A stretch of DNA of 64,000 bases from Pseudoips prasinana (GCA_951640165.1 OX621252.1:20791934-20855933), one strand, 5' to 3'. Shown: positions 41,607-53,565, counted from the stretch's first letter. Numbers and translations: made by a program. Notes: generated by a model not told the origin, from the letters alone.

Positions 41607-41805
41607 ATAACAATATATCTGAGATCTAAAGATTGTACATTGTAATTGACAACATTTCATATTTTTAACTGGCAGGTATTATTGCGTTATTTAAGAGTAA
41701 ATCCAAAACTAGGGCACCCATATTTTTCCGTTTTGCGAAATTATGAACTTTTCATTCATAATTTCAACTTTGAAATTCATGTCATTTATTCTTATTCTTA
41801 TTCTA

Positions 41806-43238
41806 GCGAGATACAGTTTTCCAATGAGGTTAAATATTTAGGAATAATTTTTGACCAAAAGCTCACATGGAACCCACATATCAAGAAAACTATACAAAAG
41901 GCAAAAATTGCCTTAGGTATAGGGCGTCGCCTGGTAGGGAGAAGGTGGGGATCCCACCCCAAACTTCTCCTATGGTTGTACACTGCTATAGCGAGACCGA
42001 CCATCGCGTACGGCTCCGTAGTTTGGTGGAGTAAAACCAGCCAAACGACAGTAATAAACAGGCTAAATAGCCTGCAAAGATCTGCATGTATGGTAGTCAC
42101 GGGAGCCATGTCCTCCACTCCTGGAGCGTCACGTGAGGCATTGCTGAACCTGCCGCCTCTTTCACTGTTCATACAGTCTGAGGCGAAGGCCGGCATGCTG
42201 AGAGCAGCAGCACAGGGGACCGAGACGTGGCTCTCAAAGGCACTGAGGGCTTTATGTGACCAAGTGCAACAGGACCCCATACTAGGCATGAAATTAGACT
42301 TTTTGTCCCCACAATATAATAGCACCAAGAATTATTGTGTGGAGATACCTTCCAGGGACGACTGGACTAACAACAAAGTATCCCGGAAGAAGGGGAGCCT
42401 AATTTGGTACACCGATGGCTCCAAAATGGGAAATGACGTAGGCTGTGGAGTTTTTGGGGAACGACCCAGATTCAAAGCCAGTAAAAATCTGGGTAAATAC
42501 GCCTCAATTTTCCAGGCAGAGGTTTATGCCATCATTGTATGTGCAGAAGCCAACTTGCAAAAAGACTATGTCAATCATACAATCTACATCCATTCAGACA
42601 GTCAAGCGGCCCTCCTAGCCTTGAATTCTGACACTATAACGTCAGGGCTGGTTATGAACTGCATTGACAGTCTCAATACCCTGTGCCTTAGGAACAAGGT
42701 GATACTTCGATGGGTACCGGCTCATGCGGGTATCGAGGGCAACGAAAGTGCCGACGAACTTGCACGGGCTGGAGCTAAACTGGTCCAATACGGCCCTGAG
42801 CCGATATGCGGAATACCAAAAAGCACAGTCCAACTCACCCTAAGGAACCATTGCAAACAAGAAGCTGTTAAACGCTGGCACAAACTTCCAGGTTTAACTC
42901 ACTCCAAAAAAGGTATCAAGGGCTACGACCGTAAAACTGCGAACGAAGTCCTCGCGCTTAATAGGAGGAACTTATGCATCATAACTAGGATGTTAACGGG
43001 ACATTGCCGTCTCAGGAAACACCTATCCACGGTGGGCATCGGAGACTGTAGAGTGTGCAGATTCTGCAATAACGCAGACGAAACACCTCTACACCTGCTC
43101 TGCCACTGTGAGCCACTGATGCATAAACGTAACACCGTCCTGGGCCAACACTTCTTGCACCAGGACGATGTTATCGACACTCCTGCCAAAAAGATTCTGC
43201 AATTTATCTATGTTGCAGGGTTAGACAGGGAAGTTTAG
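41806..43238 (+). pseudogene. LINE RT thumb plus RNase H domain (I/LOA-like), 5'-truncated
   Basis: One frame is open from 41646, but element-like sequence starts near 41806 (QFSNEVKYLGIIFDQKLTW). RT thumb: LLWLYTAIARPTIAYGSVVW and NRLNSLQRSACMVVTGAMS. The RNase H domain is complete with D (WYTDGSK), E (FQAEVYAI), D (IHSDSQAAL) and D (AHAGIEGNESADELA), the four expected acidic residues. A cysteine/histidine cluster (CRVCRFCNNADETPLHLLCH) follows. This order occurs in I/LOA/R1-group LINEs. No stop interrupts the retained 475 codons, suggesting a young insertion, but RT palm and endonuclease are absent. Confidence 0.8.
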
Positions 43239-43775
43239 TTGGAGCGGCGAGCACAATAGTTCATCACTGGACGCAGTGTTACCAGGACCTCCGGAGACTG
43301 GAAATAGCCGCAACCAGAAGAATAAGAATGTCATTTATTACGAGTATTTGTCTAGTTGTCTTGTCAAACTCGTTGGCGCCTAAACTTGTTTACGTTTGTT
43401 TAATGTTTTCAATTTAAAATTAAATTAAAATCGTCAATATTAAATTCGTTTCCAGTGTTATTATGCTCATTATGTTTCATTAAGTCACCATAAAAGTTTC
43501 GAAATATATAACCCTGAGTGATAATTGACTACTTGACATGTCTTGTTTGACATTAATGTTTTCGTTTAAAACATTGGAATGTGTAGGCAAAGGAAACTAC
43601 CTCGTCCGCCGTATAATTGACGTCATCACATCTTTTATAGTTTTAATTTTTTTCCTCAGAAATGAAGAAATTAAATAATATAACAAAAAATATATTTGAA
43701 CTCAGGATAAAGAAATAGTATTTTTGTTTTAAGGTGGTGTCAGTTTTGAAATGTTGTCAATTATATGAAAGATGA
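43239..43775. other. Probable 3' UTR of the RNase H LINE, then unplaced sequence
   Basis: Directly downstream of the stop ('ggagcggcgagcacaatagt', 'gaccaggacc'-like text). AT-rich from 43390. Confidence 0.4.
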
Positions 43776-43905
43776 TACCGGCCCTCTACAAGATGGACCA
43801 ATGATCTTTTGAGGTTCGCTAGAAGTCGCTGGATGCGGATAGCGCAAAACCGGCAGTTGTGGAGATCTTTGGGGAGGCCTTTGTCCAGCTGTGGGCGTCT
43901 TTTGG
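43776..43905 (+). repeat. RTE 3' fragment
   Basis: 'ggccctctacaagatggacc' to 'gcctttgtccagctgtggg' and 'cgtcttttgg'. Diverged. Confidence 0.75.
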
Positions 43906-45500
43906 TAGAAATCAACTCAATTTGGTTAATGCTAATTAGGTTTCTTTAAGTACTTAATGACCTTTCGGTTCCACTTTGCCTAAAGCGTAACGTACAATAC
44001 AATTGATAACCACCTCCTTTTTCAAGTCGGTTAATAAAAATACTGATGTTATGTTTACTTTCCATTGTAACCAGATCCATTATTAAAATATTTTGAGACA
44101 TCAATTTGCTTTTCACTTTATTTTTAATACACTTTGTATACCTACCGCGCTAGATTTAGACTAACATCCTCACAAAAAGCTTTTTAAAATAATAGAAAGT
44201 AATTTCATCTAACACTTGTGAAGGAAGACGTTTTACATCCTTATTACGAATGGTTCTATTCCTTTGTGAATATCAAAGGGATTTCTGAAAGCTTTCTTGT
44301 AAACAAAACTAATGTATCACTGGAGTATTTTGTAGGGACTCGGTAAATGCAAACTTAAAAGGGATAAGCCGTAATAGGAACGAAATAGAACAATGACTGT
44401 TTAAAAGAATAATGCCGGTATACGGATACTAAGAAAGTGATAATTAAGTTTTATCTTCATAATTAAACAAACGCAGTGAACTTTTGTTTTAAGCCAGTTA
44501 TTAATAGCAAGGTGAATATAAAAATAGGTCCCACCATTGACAATTGAGTTTACCTACTTCTTACTTGAGTATTTTATAAGAAAGTACAGACTGGCTAAGC
44601 AGCGGCCGCGAAAGCGCTAGATACTCTATTGTTGGTGAAGATTGGTGGAAAATTTCGTCATCTCTATAACTCAATTTGCATATTCTCAATGTAACATTCG
44701 AAAGAGCAGTCCATCGATTAATACATTTTCGAAGAATCGTTCAGTCGACTTTCGGTTCATCTAACATAATATGACTCTCGCTACTTCCTTACGGACCCGG
44801 TTTATTCCACTATTTATATTACATTATACTATAATTAATCGACTAGTTTTAATCAGACGTTTGTCTTCTTAAGTATTATGAGACATATAATAACCTACAT
44901 TAAAATACATACATACAGACATGAGAACTTGGAACTTAAGAAATTAAATTTAATAATCACTGATAAGTACGTACCCAGTCAATTTGTAGTAATTTTCACT
45001 TGTTATTATTATGTATTAGTTTATGTGATTAATAGAAGTTAGGGAACTTCTATTAATCCATTACCATAGAAATTTATAACATAGTCGAGTTATGTTTGTT
45101 TTATTTGTTGAATAAATATTATTGCCAGTAAAGTTAAGTATTAGTGAATAATATTATGAAGAAATTACATTCTAAGTATTCTTCGTTTATACAAAGAGAA
45201 CTTAAATAGAATTTCTTCGGCGGAGTTTGAAAAATAATATTCATATATTTTCTCTTTCTATATTTAATTATGAAATTTTGCTTGATTGTTTTTATTTAGT
45301 TTAATTACTTGTTATACGATTTATTTGTTCAAAATTTAACCATTTTAAATGATACTAACATATAATCCAAACTTACAGTATATTAATCTTAAATATCTTT
45401 AAATAAAAAACTGAATTCATAATTCATTGTTTGGTTGTTATTGGTTAATTTCCGGGCCCTCGTGGTCCTCGAAATTGTCCTGGACTACTAATCTGTTCAC
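43906..45500. other. No gene recognised; one short lepidopteran motif and a hairpin
   Basis: 43990-44035 contains 'ataaccacctcctttttcaa' plus 'gtcggttaat', which I recall as the end of an abundant lepidopteran repeat. A perfect 14-bp hairpin with a 4-nt loop lies at 45027-45058. Otherwise AT-rich. Confidence 0.4.
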
Positions 45501-45870
45501 AATCTACAAGTATGACAATGTATAAGCAAAAGTTACTAAATACAACCTGTATATTTAAAACCTCTATCAGTAACGTGTATACTCTTACTTTAAGCTTTTT
45601 AGAAGAACGGTTTCCATTATTGAAGTTTGTTTTTAGATTCTTTAATTTTAACTTAACCGACTATTATGACGTTCTATATTTAAATTTTGACCTGACTGAA
45701 CGGTCCGCAAGAAGATGTATAGTTCTACAAACTTATCTGACCCGGTGGCCAAAAGTAGAACTAACAAGCCAGTTTGAAATGTCAATCGGCCTGTTATGCC
45801 ATGACATTCCTGCCATTGATTGTTTGTTGCGCGTATTTATTTTTCTTTATGTGGTTTTTAATTGTGAAAA

Positions 45871-47318
45871 ATGTCGAAAGCTTTAAAAACTGATGCGAAG
45901 GACGTTATATTACAAGGCTTGAATTAAATGAAGGAAGAAAAACGCCTTCAGGCACCAATTATACCCTTCAATAAGTTGTATAAACGCGTAGCTGCTGCTA
46001 CAGGTTAGTGTTGTCAGCTTCTGAAAAAATACGAAAATCCCCCTCGCACTTTAAATTAAAATATTATTTATTTATTAAAGGAGACGGAAACCTATTCATA
46101 CAATATTGGGCTAGGATGTAAAAAGATAAAAGTGGTTTCAAATATTGGGTCTATAAATTATCAGCCAATCACAAAAAAAATCATGGATTTTTTCAATCTG
46201 TGAGCAGAGTTATAAAAGATTTAGTACTTAATAGAGAGGTTATGTACCAACCTATACTTAACAGCTGATTTTTAAGAGCGATTGCTATTTAATAGTTATC
46301 CGTGTCCAGGATGTTAGCAAAAGTCGTACACGTTAAGCAATATCAGAAGTCCGTAGAGAGAATGCAGTTGTCGAGGGATATATAAACAAAACAATAAAAA
46401 AATACTCAAATCACACACGCACTAAACGATACAAGAAACGAGTCTATCATATCATAGATTAGGATTCAAAATCTGTCACCAGTCACTGTCAGCATAGATT
46501 TTTTTTTATAATGTTTTCGGCTCTGGCTTCTTCGGCCTTATGAGCCAGCTGTCAGCATAGATTAAAAATATAGTTGCCAATAACTAATAAATCGATTTAA
46601 ACGATAACCAATGTTATGATTTCTATTTATTTTGTTGATATTTATTTTTTTACTGTTGACATTATGTTAATGTATTTAATAATTATTATGATTAAATCAG
46701 TTATCTGGTGCAAGAGTTTTTATATTACATTGTTTGAACTCATTAATGTTAATCGATTATAGTAATCAACAACCAATTTAATTCGTGACTTAAACTTATT
46801 TTGAGATTTCTCGTTTTCCAGATTGTAAATTGGGTCAATTTTTTACAGTTTGAAATAGAAAAATGTAACGCTTTTTTTAAACCATATCTCAACTTATTAC
46901 AGTCAGGCCCAGAAATCCCCGTCTCCTTTTTGCTATTTCCTTTGAAAGAAAAAGAGCAAGCAGATGCAAAAATTTATAGCGATCAGAATATTGGTAGATC
47001 GAATTCTGAAATCCTATCATTGATTGCAGAAGCTTTTGATAAAATAACAGTCAATGAATGGCAAATTTTTTTTGCCATACATTGACAATTACAATCATTT
47101 AAAAAAATATTAAAAATGTGTATCGAAAAAGGGATGGATACTTAGACGAGCCTTTCATCATTCATTTAGGTAGTGATAGTGAAAGCAGTGATTCCGATAA
47201 TGATGATGATGAAATGATTTCTGAATTAAACCATTCCGGTGACATAATAATACCTGGAGTATCTCCGTTAGAGAACACTCAGCATACATTTTATGTAAAT
47301 GATCATTATTTGATGTAA
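45871..47318 (+). pseudogene. Broken DDE-type transposase, central part missing
   Basis: The N-terminal piece at 45871-46003 reads MSKALKTDAKDVILQGLN, stop, then MKEEKRLQAPIIPFNKLYKR and VAAATG, ending at a donor-like 'acag|gttagtg'. The C-terminal piece at about 46940-47318 reads SLIAEAFDKITVNEWQIFF, a stop, then MYRKRDGYLDEPFIIHLGSD with an acidic serine-rich stretch and GVSPLE. Both ends match, in my memory, an insect transposase family whose middle carries the DDE residues and whose end has 'EEKY---DG-ID---E-FII-+GDSD'. The middle (46010-46900) is unrelated AT-rich DNA. Tentative. Confidence 0.4.
46501..46548 (-). mobile_element. 48-bp retroposed fragment with 15-bp target duplication
   Basis: ctgtcagcatagatt occurs at 46486-46500 and 46549-46563. 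Between them lies, on the minus strand, 'ctcataaggccgaagaagcc' with 'agagccgaaaac' then an A-rich tail. A duplication plus A-tail indicates LINE-mediated insertion of a severely 5'-truncated transcript. Confidence 0.7.
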
Positions 47319-47940
47319 ATTATTGTATAAAAATATAAAGATTTGTACATGACAGTATTTGTTTGCTTTTTAGTGAAGTAACATTTACGTTACAATGTGC
47401 ATATTATTTTTACCCACTTTATTGCAAACAATAGTTACTAGCAACACTAAATGCGATAATAGCGCCGCTGCCACCGGCTCAGATAAGTTTGCGGGACTGT
47501 ACATAAGAAAGTTAAAACTGCCAATTTGACATTATACATTTTTAATGTATAGATAAACGTAGTTTGTTCTATTCTCTTTGGTATAGATTGCGATCCAAAT
47601 AGAAATGGAAGTATACAACATGTTTTTCTTAAATCTCATATACTAATTACAATATTTTTTATTTATACCCGCCCATTATACGTGATTGTCATTTGTTCTG
47701 TTTAAGAATTCACAATTAACAGTATTCCATTCTCTCCATGTAAAAGTAAAACAGAAATAACTATTTGGAAACCCAAAAAAGTCACATGTCATTCAAATTA
47801 GCGATTCATAACTATTTACGTGTTTTTGTTAGTGTTGACACTACACATGCTTTATTTTGCGTCGAATCAAACAAACACAAATTGGAAAATAGCAAATTGC
47901 AGCGAGCGTATTTTGCAGAATCTCTCAATGTTATGTTTTT
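47319..47940. other. No gene recognised
   Basis: AT-rich sequence. Confidence 0.35.
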
Positions 47941-48121
47941 TTAAGACGACGCCCGCATTTGGGAATCAAATCCCTATGTCGCGTCTATTTACAAACATAT
48001 AAGACTCAGACTCAGAACAACTATTTATGGGTCACACAAATAGTTGTCCGGCGCGGGACTCAAACCCGCGACACGAAGCGGCGAGGCGACTGTCTTAGCC
48101 GCTGCGCCACACGAGCAGTCA
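47941..48121 (-). mobile_element. SINE-A
   Basis: Minus strand: 'gctcgtgtggcgcagcggct', 'cgcgggtttgagtcccgcgc', 'tagttgttctgagtctgagt' and 'gcgggcgtcgtctt'. Slightly shortened in the body. Confidence 0.85.
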
Positions 48122-48195
48122 TTAAAGTAGGCAATACTTCTAAACGCATAGTTTTTTTTTATTTATTTTTTATTGGTGGGCTAACTTTTTAAGGT

Positions 48196-48652
48196 TTTGG
48201 GGAGTAAGCTATTGAATGCTTGACGAGAGCGTTTCGAAAAGTGTGATCGGACAAGGCGCACGGAAGTTGGAAGGGAGATACAAGTTAGTGAAGATAGAAA
48301 GAGAGAAAGTTACGTTTCGTATATTATTGTAGGGGCAAAAGAGAAAGGTTTCTCTCATAGCCAGTTACGTTTTTTCTTGTAAGTTTTACTTCAGTCGTGT
48401 GGTCAATTGCACTAAACTTCTTAACGCACGCTTGACTTGGGAAGTAAGCTGGTGAATGCGTGACGAGAGCGTTACGAAAAGTGTGATCGGGCGAGGAGAA
48501 CGGAAGTTGAGAGGGAGGTATAACTTAATGAAAATAGTTACATTTCGTAAATTACTATAGGAGCAAAAGAGAAAGATGCGAGCCGACATATTCTTTCTCT
48601 CATAGCCACTTGCATTTCGTATATCTAAGTTTTACTTCAGTCGTGTGGTCTA
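48196..48652. repeat. Tandem duplication, two units of about 240 bp
   Basis: Unit 1 from 48196 and unit 2 from 48436 share 'gagtaagct', 'gacgagagcgtt-cgaaaag', 'tgtgatcgg', 'gcaaaagagaaag', 'tttctctcatagcca' and 'ttttacttcagtcgtgtgg' in order. Moderately diverged. No ORF and no known family. Confidence 0.8.
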
Positions 48653-48659
48653 AAGATCA

Positions 48660-49230
48660 CTCGTTTTTTTTTCTTTTATTCCGCAACTCTATGTTACGAA
48701 GCGTTCCCTGTAGGTGCATATACCTCCAAAGTTTTACCACCGCTAATGCTACGCTGAAACATTCATTCATCATCTAACGTTGGCGAAAATAAACATGCTT
48801 CCATTGATAAATATGTATAGTAGGGTTGTCTAACATTGTTTAATCACTGAGATATAATAATTACTAACTGTAATACAAAAAAATCTTAACAACAAGCGCT
48901 TTAAATAAAATCTATATGGAAATATTTCAAAAGGATTTCTTATTGAATAAAAATAAAATCACACATATAATCGAATTGATAATTACCTTCTTATGAATAC
49001 GGCTAGAAATAGATGAAATAAGCCCAGCGTAACTCTCATGGTGACGAACAATGACGGCAGAGGGAAAACCCCGTGTATGGACTTCTTTGCTTTTTAATTG
49101 TGATTTTATTTGGTCACTGAACACGCCGTGTCAGTATAACGGGGAGCGTATAGTTATTCTAACGTCCACGATGTCCGAGAAGGTCTTTTGCTTTCGCGTA
49201 ATGAGTGACGTGTTTTCACATTCAGATGCG
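48660..49230. other. No gene recognised
   Basis: AT-rich; a frame at 49051-49302 runs into the foldback and is not protein-like. Confidence 0.35.
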
Positions 49231-49233
49231 GAA

Positions 49234-49452
49234 TTTTTTGCTTATGCATTTGCAACGCTTTGTGATGAGTCGAGCTGGTACGCGACATACGGCGACACTT
49301 GAACATAATGTATTAGATATATATAGGCTATATATCTAATTAATTATGTGCAAGTGTATCACTAGCAGGCCGGTTTCGAATAGTGTATAGTGTACGATAA
49401 GGTAATCGCAGCTCGCCTCATCACAAAGCGTTGCAAATGCATAAGCAAAAAA
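49234..49452. repeat. Foldback with 36-bp perfect arms
   Basis: 49234-49269 (core gcttatgcatttgcaacgct) is exactly inverted at 49417-49452. An inner pair 'acacttgaacataat' / 'attatgtgcaagtgt' surrounds a 12-bp palindrome with loop taggc (49312-49340). The two pairs are not symmetric about one centre. Confidence 0.85.
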
Positions 49453-50344
49453 TCCCTATCCCTTGTATCTTTTTGACACTGGTGCACTATAATATGAACA
49501 AGATACGTGCAGATACATAGTGTCCATTGAGAATGGCCACTAAATTCAAATTCCACTGTCCTTCTAGTGGCGGATTACATACATGCACACAAGTAAATCT
49601 ATTATCCTGGGAGACAGAAGACGCCAGAGCTCAGCTGTATTAGGGGGAAGGATTGGCAACGCGTCAGTGATGCCATGTGTACTACGAGTGCTATATTTAA
49701 TATCAAAGAAAATGCTAAAAGAAACATGATAAATAACCTCTCTTCGTCACTGTACCACGATTCAGTATCAAAAGAGCTAGAAATGTACACTACTAATGGC
49801 GAGAGACTAAAAAGTTAAAATTCTCAGCTAGCAAATTCATGGAACTAAAACTCAGTACTATTTTTAATACAAGCTAGTTGACAAACAACCCCAAAGCTGT
49901 CTAATGGTGAGAGCTTATGTATAGCTTGCTACACCCGAGGCCACTCATGCGTTGCCGGCCCAATTAAATGCCCATTCAGACATTGGCTCTCGACGGGACA
50001 CATCAAAACTGCATGGCGCTGGACTTAGCTGTGAGCTTGTTAACAACCAAGCAGCCAAACACACACGCTCAGACTTAATTCTCCTTGATAGCCTTCTACG
50101 ATAACTGGAAACGTAATGTTAAAAATTCCAATAACATTAATCAGTTTCTGCAACACCGGACTATATGGACACCATACTTAAAGAATTATTAAAATCGGTT
50201 CGCAAACAGAAGAAATCGCGCAACATTTAGATCAAAAATAATATAGAAATATAGATAAGTACTTTTGATCATTTAATTTTGTAGTGGGTCAAATTTTACA
50301 AAATGCGCACTGATTTCAGAAGTACCGTTCTCTTTTTTTAAATT
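49453..50344. repeat. Mostly unplaced; short retroposon-end motif near 49900
   Basis: 'ctaatggtgagag...gtatagc' at 49897-49935 resembles the 'aactcaccattagatgggctata' text at 62490-62515 on the opposite strand. No coding sequence seen. Confidence 0.35.
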
Positions 50345-50550
50345 TGACTGCACGTGTGGCGCAACGGCTAAGACAGTCGCCTCGCCTTTTCGTGTCGCGG
50401 GTTTGAGTCCCGCGCCGGAGAACTATTTGTGTGACCCATAAATAGTTGTTCTGAAACTGAATGTAATTTGTGTTCCTCTATTATATGTTTGTAAAGTACC
50501 CCGCGACACAGGGATTAGATTCCCTAGTGCGGGCGTTGTCTTTGCTAAAA
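50345..50550 (+). mobile_element. SINE-A, well preserved
   Basis: Complete: 'gactgcacgtgtggcgcaac' head, 'cgcgggtttgagtcccgcgc', 'actatttgtgtgacccataa', 'gtaaagtaccccgcgacaca', 'agtgcgggcgttgtcttt' and an A-tail at 50547-50556. Confidence 0.9.
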
Positions 50551-50556
50551 AAAAAA

Positions 50557-51289
50557 GTTATTAAAAGCTTAGTCTAACTTCTATACGAAGCCAATCAAAC
50601 CCTTTTGTATATATAGTGCACTGAGCTTGGGCCATTATAAAACATAAAGAGGATGACACCCAATTTTAACACCAATCTCGCTCATAAAAGTTTACAAGTA
50701 CATACTTACATAAAAATAGAGTATTAATTGTTTTACATGTAAATGTAAAACAATGAATACGAGTTAAAAACAGAGTGGAATTAAACAAATACATTATATA
50801 AATGCAAAATATTAAATTACACTGAGCTTAAGTCATTACAATACATTAAGAGGCTGACTCCAAATTCTGTCGTTTCACATCAATGTCGCCCGTATAAGTT
50901 TACAAGTTCTTAAAGGAAAAGTGAATAGAAATCTATCAAAACAAGTTGAAAACCGAGGAATTGGAATTGATCAAAAACATTAATAAACGTGAAACATAAT
51001 CCTTAGACCGGTGGAAGTTAAATTGATATGTGGAAATGAATGAGGAATGCGTTAGCAATTTAAATTGATGTGTGGTAAATTTAGAAGTGACAGCGATATT
51101 TTAGATGGAGTTAAATGTATTTGAAACGTGTCTGATATTAATGATTAATAATGTGGTATAAATTTACATAATATGCATATCTTGTTTATTTATTTGAGGA
51201 GAAATGCCATAATATCCACTTCATCCACCTTCAGTCTTGGCCAAGTTGGACCCGTCGGTCCAACTATGCCAAGAATGAAGAGTCGTGGG
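50557..51289. other. No gene recognised
   Basis: Two similar halves ('ggatgacacccaattttaac' near 50652, 'ggctgactccaaattctgtc' near 50853, each followed by 'tataa(a)agtttacaagt'), suggesting an old local duplication; otherwise unplaced. Confidence 0.4.
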
Positions 51290-51392
51290 AAGTCGTTACA
51301 TGCAGGTAGCACAAGACCGGCCACTGCGGAGATCCTTGGGGAGGCCTTTGTCCAGCAGTGGACGTCTTTCAGCTGATATGATGAAGATGACT
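51290..51392 (+). repeat. RTE 3' fragment
   Basis: 'gcacaagaccggccactgcg', 'gcctttgtccagcagtggac' and 'gtctttcagctgatatgatg'. Confidence 0.8.
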
Positions 51393-51570
51393 AGGTTTCC
51401 CTTACTAAATAACATTATTTATGGGAAACCTAGTAATATTGATAAAAAAATTGTGGAAAGAAATTAATTTGCCGGACGTAAGACTCTTCATTAAGTACTG
51501 AGACCTATACTCATGTCACCATCACCTCTATTGGTATTACCTAAGCAATATTTGTAGTTTTTCTGGTATC

Positions 51571-51710
51571 TATAGACGCCAGCATATCAAGCTACCCCAA
51601 TCCGTCAAACTTCCCCAATTGAAAGTGAACCTTATGCTTATGCGATAAAGTTGAAAATCTGTAAAAGAAATTTGACAGATTGGGGTAGATGGGTGTGCTG
51701 GCGTCTGTAC
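51571..51710. mobile_element. MITE1 copy 5
   Basis: Left end tatagacgccagcatatcaa, right end TGCTGGCGTCTGTAC. Confidence 0.9.
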
Positions 51711-51714
51711 CAAT

Positions 51715-52338
51715 AAAACATTGTATTAACCAGAGATTGCCTAACATTTGTATACTGATTGTTGCCAAATATGTGAAATGTTCATTTACAGTAAGAGCTA
51801 TTTTATTCACTATGTTTTATACATTAAATATATTCTATTCTATACCTCTAATATAGCATGTGTTTTTTTCTCGGTCTCGGTATTCATGTTAAGATATATT
51901 TGTATGTCTGGCTTGTTAAGACATTACCCTGCTAAATATGATACACTTTGCTGTAATTACGCTGGTAACTTTTATTTGGTTCACAACCATCATGATCCAA
52001 TAGGAAACATACCTATCTTGTCCGAGGCACTTCCAATACTGATAATGAGATTTTGAGAATTTTTCTTGACAGAAAAATCTCAACCATAATCAGCTCACAG
52101 ACAACAAGAAACATATATAAAATATTCAAATGAATTGATAAACGACTCTTTTTTGAAGTCAACATTCTATCAAACCGTAGCACAGTAATAAATATTATTA
52201 GTGAGTGGCAACCCTATGGTATATTAGTGTAATACACGTGTGATATTCCATATTTAGCTATGTGTAAAAATGGTATAAACAGTGTTACTGTTAATAACGC
52301 TTTCTGGGGAATGAAAATATATCAGATGAAATAACAAG
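51715..52338. other. No gene recognised
   Basis: A 102-residue frame at 51748-52056 has no recognisable motif. Confidence 0.35.
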
Positions 52339-52404
52339 AAATGCCTTTAGCGGTTTCGGTAAATTCAGGGTATCCTGAATTTACCGAAACCGCTAAAGGC
52401 ATTT
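52339..52404. repeat. Perfect hairpin, 31-bp arms, 4-nt loop
   Basis: Arms 52339-52369 and 52374-52404 (core gcctttagcggtttcggtaa) are exact reverse complements around loop gtat. The longest such structure in the window. Confidence 0.92.
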
Positions 52405-52502
52405 TCACTTCCTTGTAGGAACTATACATGTGCGCCGATGCTTCGGCGGCGGCGTAATCGGCGTGGATGGTGAAAATAAGTAAAAATTGCTTTAATTCAA
52501 TA

Positions 52503-52916
52503 TACAATATGTAACGTAATTAACGCACACCCTCAAACACCCCAATTAGAATATTATGTTCTAGTCATAATACATACACTGCATTTTTAATTTAACATGT
52601 ATATGCATTGTTATTTACTAAATTAGTTTCTTGGAATAAAGTTTATTTTTTTTTATTTTGTATTTAATTATGAAATTTCTATTAATACAAATAAACTGCG
52701 ATTTTAAAAGTGTACTTTGAGTTACGGTCCATTACTCTACAGTAACCCTGTAGAGTGAAAACAAATTGTAATGGACAATATTTCTACAATAAATTCCGTA
52801 GTTTTAATTATATTGGAATAAAAAATTACCTATATTAAAAATGATATTAATCGAATCAGTAAACGATTCTGAACAAACTATTTTCAGGATGTGCGTTAGT
52901 TAAGTTACATGTTGTA
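52503..52916 (+). mobile_element. MITE3 copy 3 (both ends intact)
   Basis: Left 'tacaatatgtaacgtaatta', right (reverse complement) 'tacaacatgtaacttaacta', both followed by 'acgcacacc/t'. Includes a small 'actctacag/ctgtagagt' hairpin near 52735-52757. Confidence 0.85.
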
Positions 52917-53033
52917 TAGCATCCAGCATCCAATTCTCTTAAGTATTTCCAGCGTTCGACCACTACAGGATAATCCTACCCAGCCACTTTACTACCAGGA
53001 GCTTTCACTTCTGATCGGAGTAAGTCGCAGCGC

Positions 53034-53300
53034 GTCTCCGGCACCAGCGTGCCTTACGGAGGAGGCGATGCAATGCAGAAGAGGCTGCCGGAGCGTATAG
53101 GGCATATAAAGTCGCTGTCAAGGTGCTATCGATCACAATAGCGGAAGCCAAACCTCGCTCCTGGAACAAGCTCATCAAGGGACTGAATAGGGATCATGGG
53201 GGCGCCCGTACAAAATGGTACCTACTGGGCACGCTCAGATCGTGGGTCCCTCCGTTGACGTGTAACCTGGACACAGATTTTCTGGGCCCAGGACAATTTA
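53034..53300 (+). pseudogene. R1-like LINE fragment (between endonuclease and RT)
   Basis: A shifted frame encodes NAEEAAGAYRAYKVAVKVLS, ITIAEAKPRSWNKLIKGLNR and DHGGARTKW..LLGTLRSW. The pattern 'AY+-AK--L---I--AK--SW--L---L-RDPWG--Y' is the linker before RT in R1-clade LINEs. No catalytic part remains. Confidence 0.65.
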
Positions 53301-53382
53301 AATTTTAACGCCGATTACGCCGATAAAAATCGGCGGCGGCGTCGGCGTGGCTAAATTGACCGGCGGCGTGCGCCGCGCCGAT
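53300..53382. repeat. GC-rich 'cggcg' stretch
   Basis: Contains 'acgccgattacgccg' and 'cggcggcggcgtcggcgtgg'; the same motif inverted occurs at 52434-52465 ('gcggcggcgtaatcggcgtg'). Confidence 0.6.
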
Positions 53383-53565
53383 CGACTTCGACTTCGACTT
53401 CGACTTCGACCTCGACTTCGACTTCGACTTCGACTTCGACTTCGACTTCGACTTCGACTTCGACTTCGACTTCGACTTCGACTTCGACTTCGACTTCGAC
53501 TTCGACTTCGACTTCGACTTCGACTACGACTTCGACTACGACTACGACTACGACTACGACTTCGC
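53383..53565. repeat. (CGACTT)n hexanucleotide array
   Basis: About 30 units with rare CGACCT and, at the right end, CGACTA variants. Reads as Arg-Ser repeats on one strand and Leu-Arg on the other; these frames are artefacts. Confidence 0.95.

Noticed and set aside
41646..41805. Start codon of the 530-residue frame at 41646
   Set aside because: The first about 55 codons lie before recognisable LINE sequence and just after a MITE; an accidental upstream extension of a truncated element.
45512..45886. 124-residue frame upstream of the broken transposase
   Set aside because: AT-rich, phenylalanine/leucine-rich and without recognisable motifs; it overlaps the start of the transposase-like piece in another frame.
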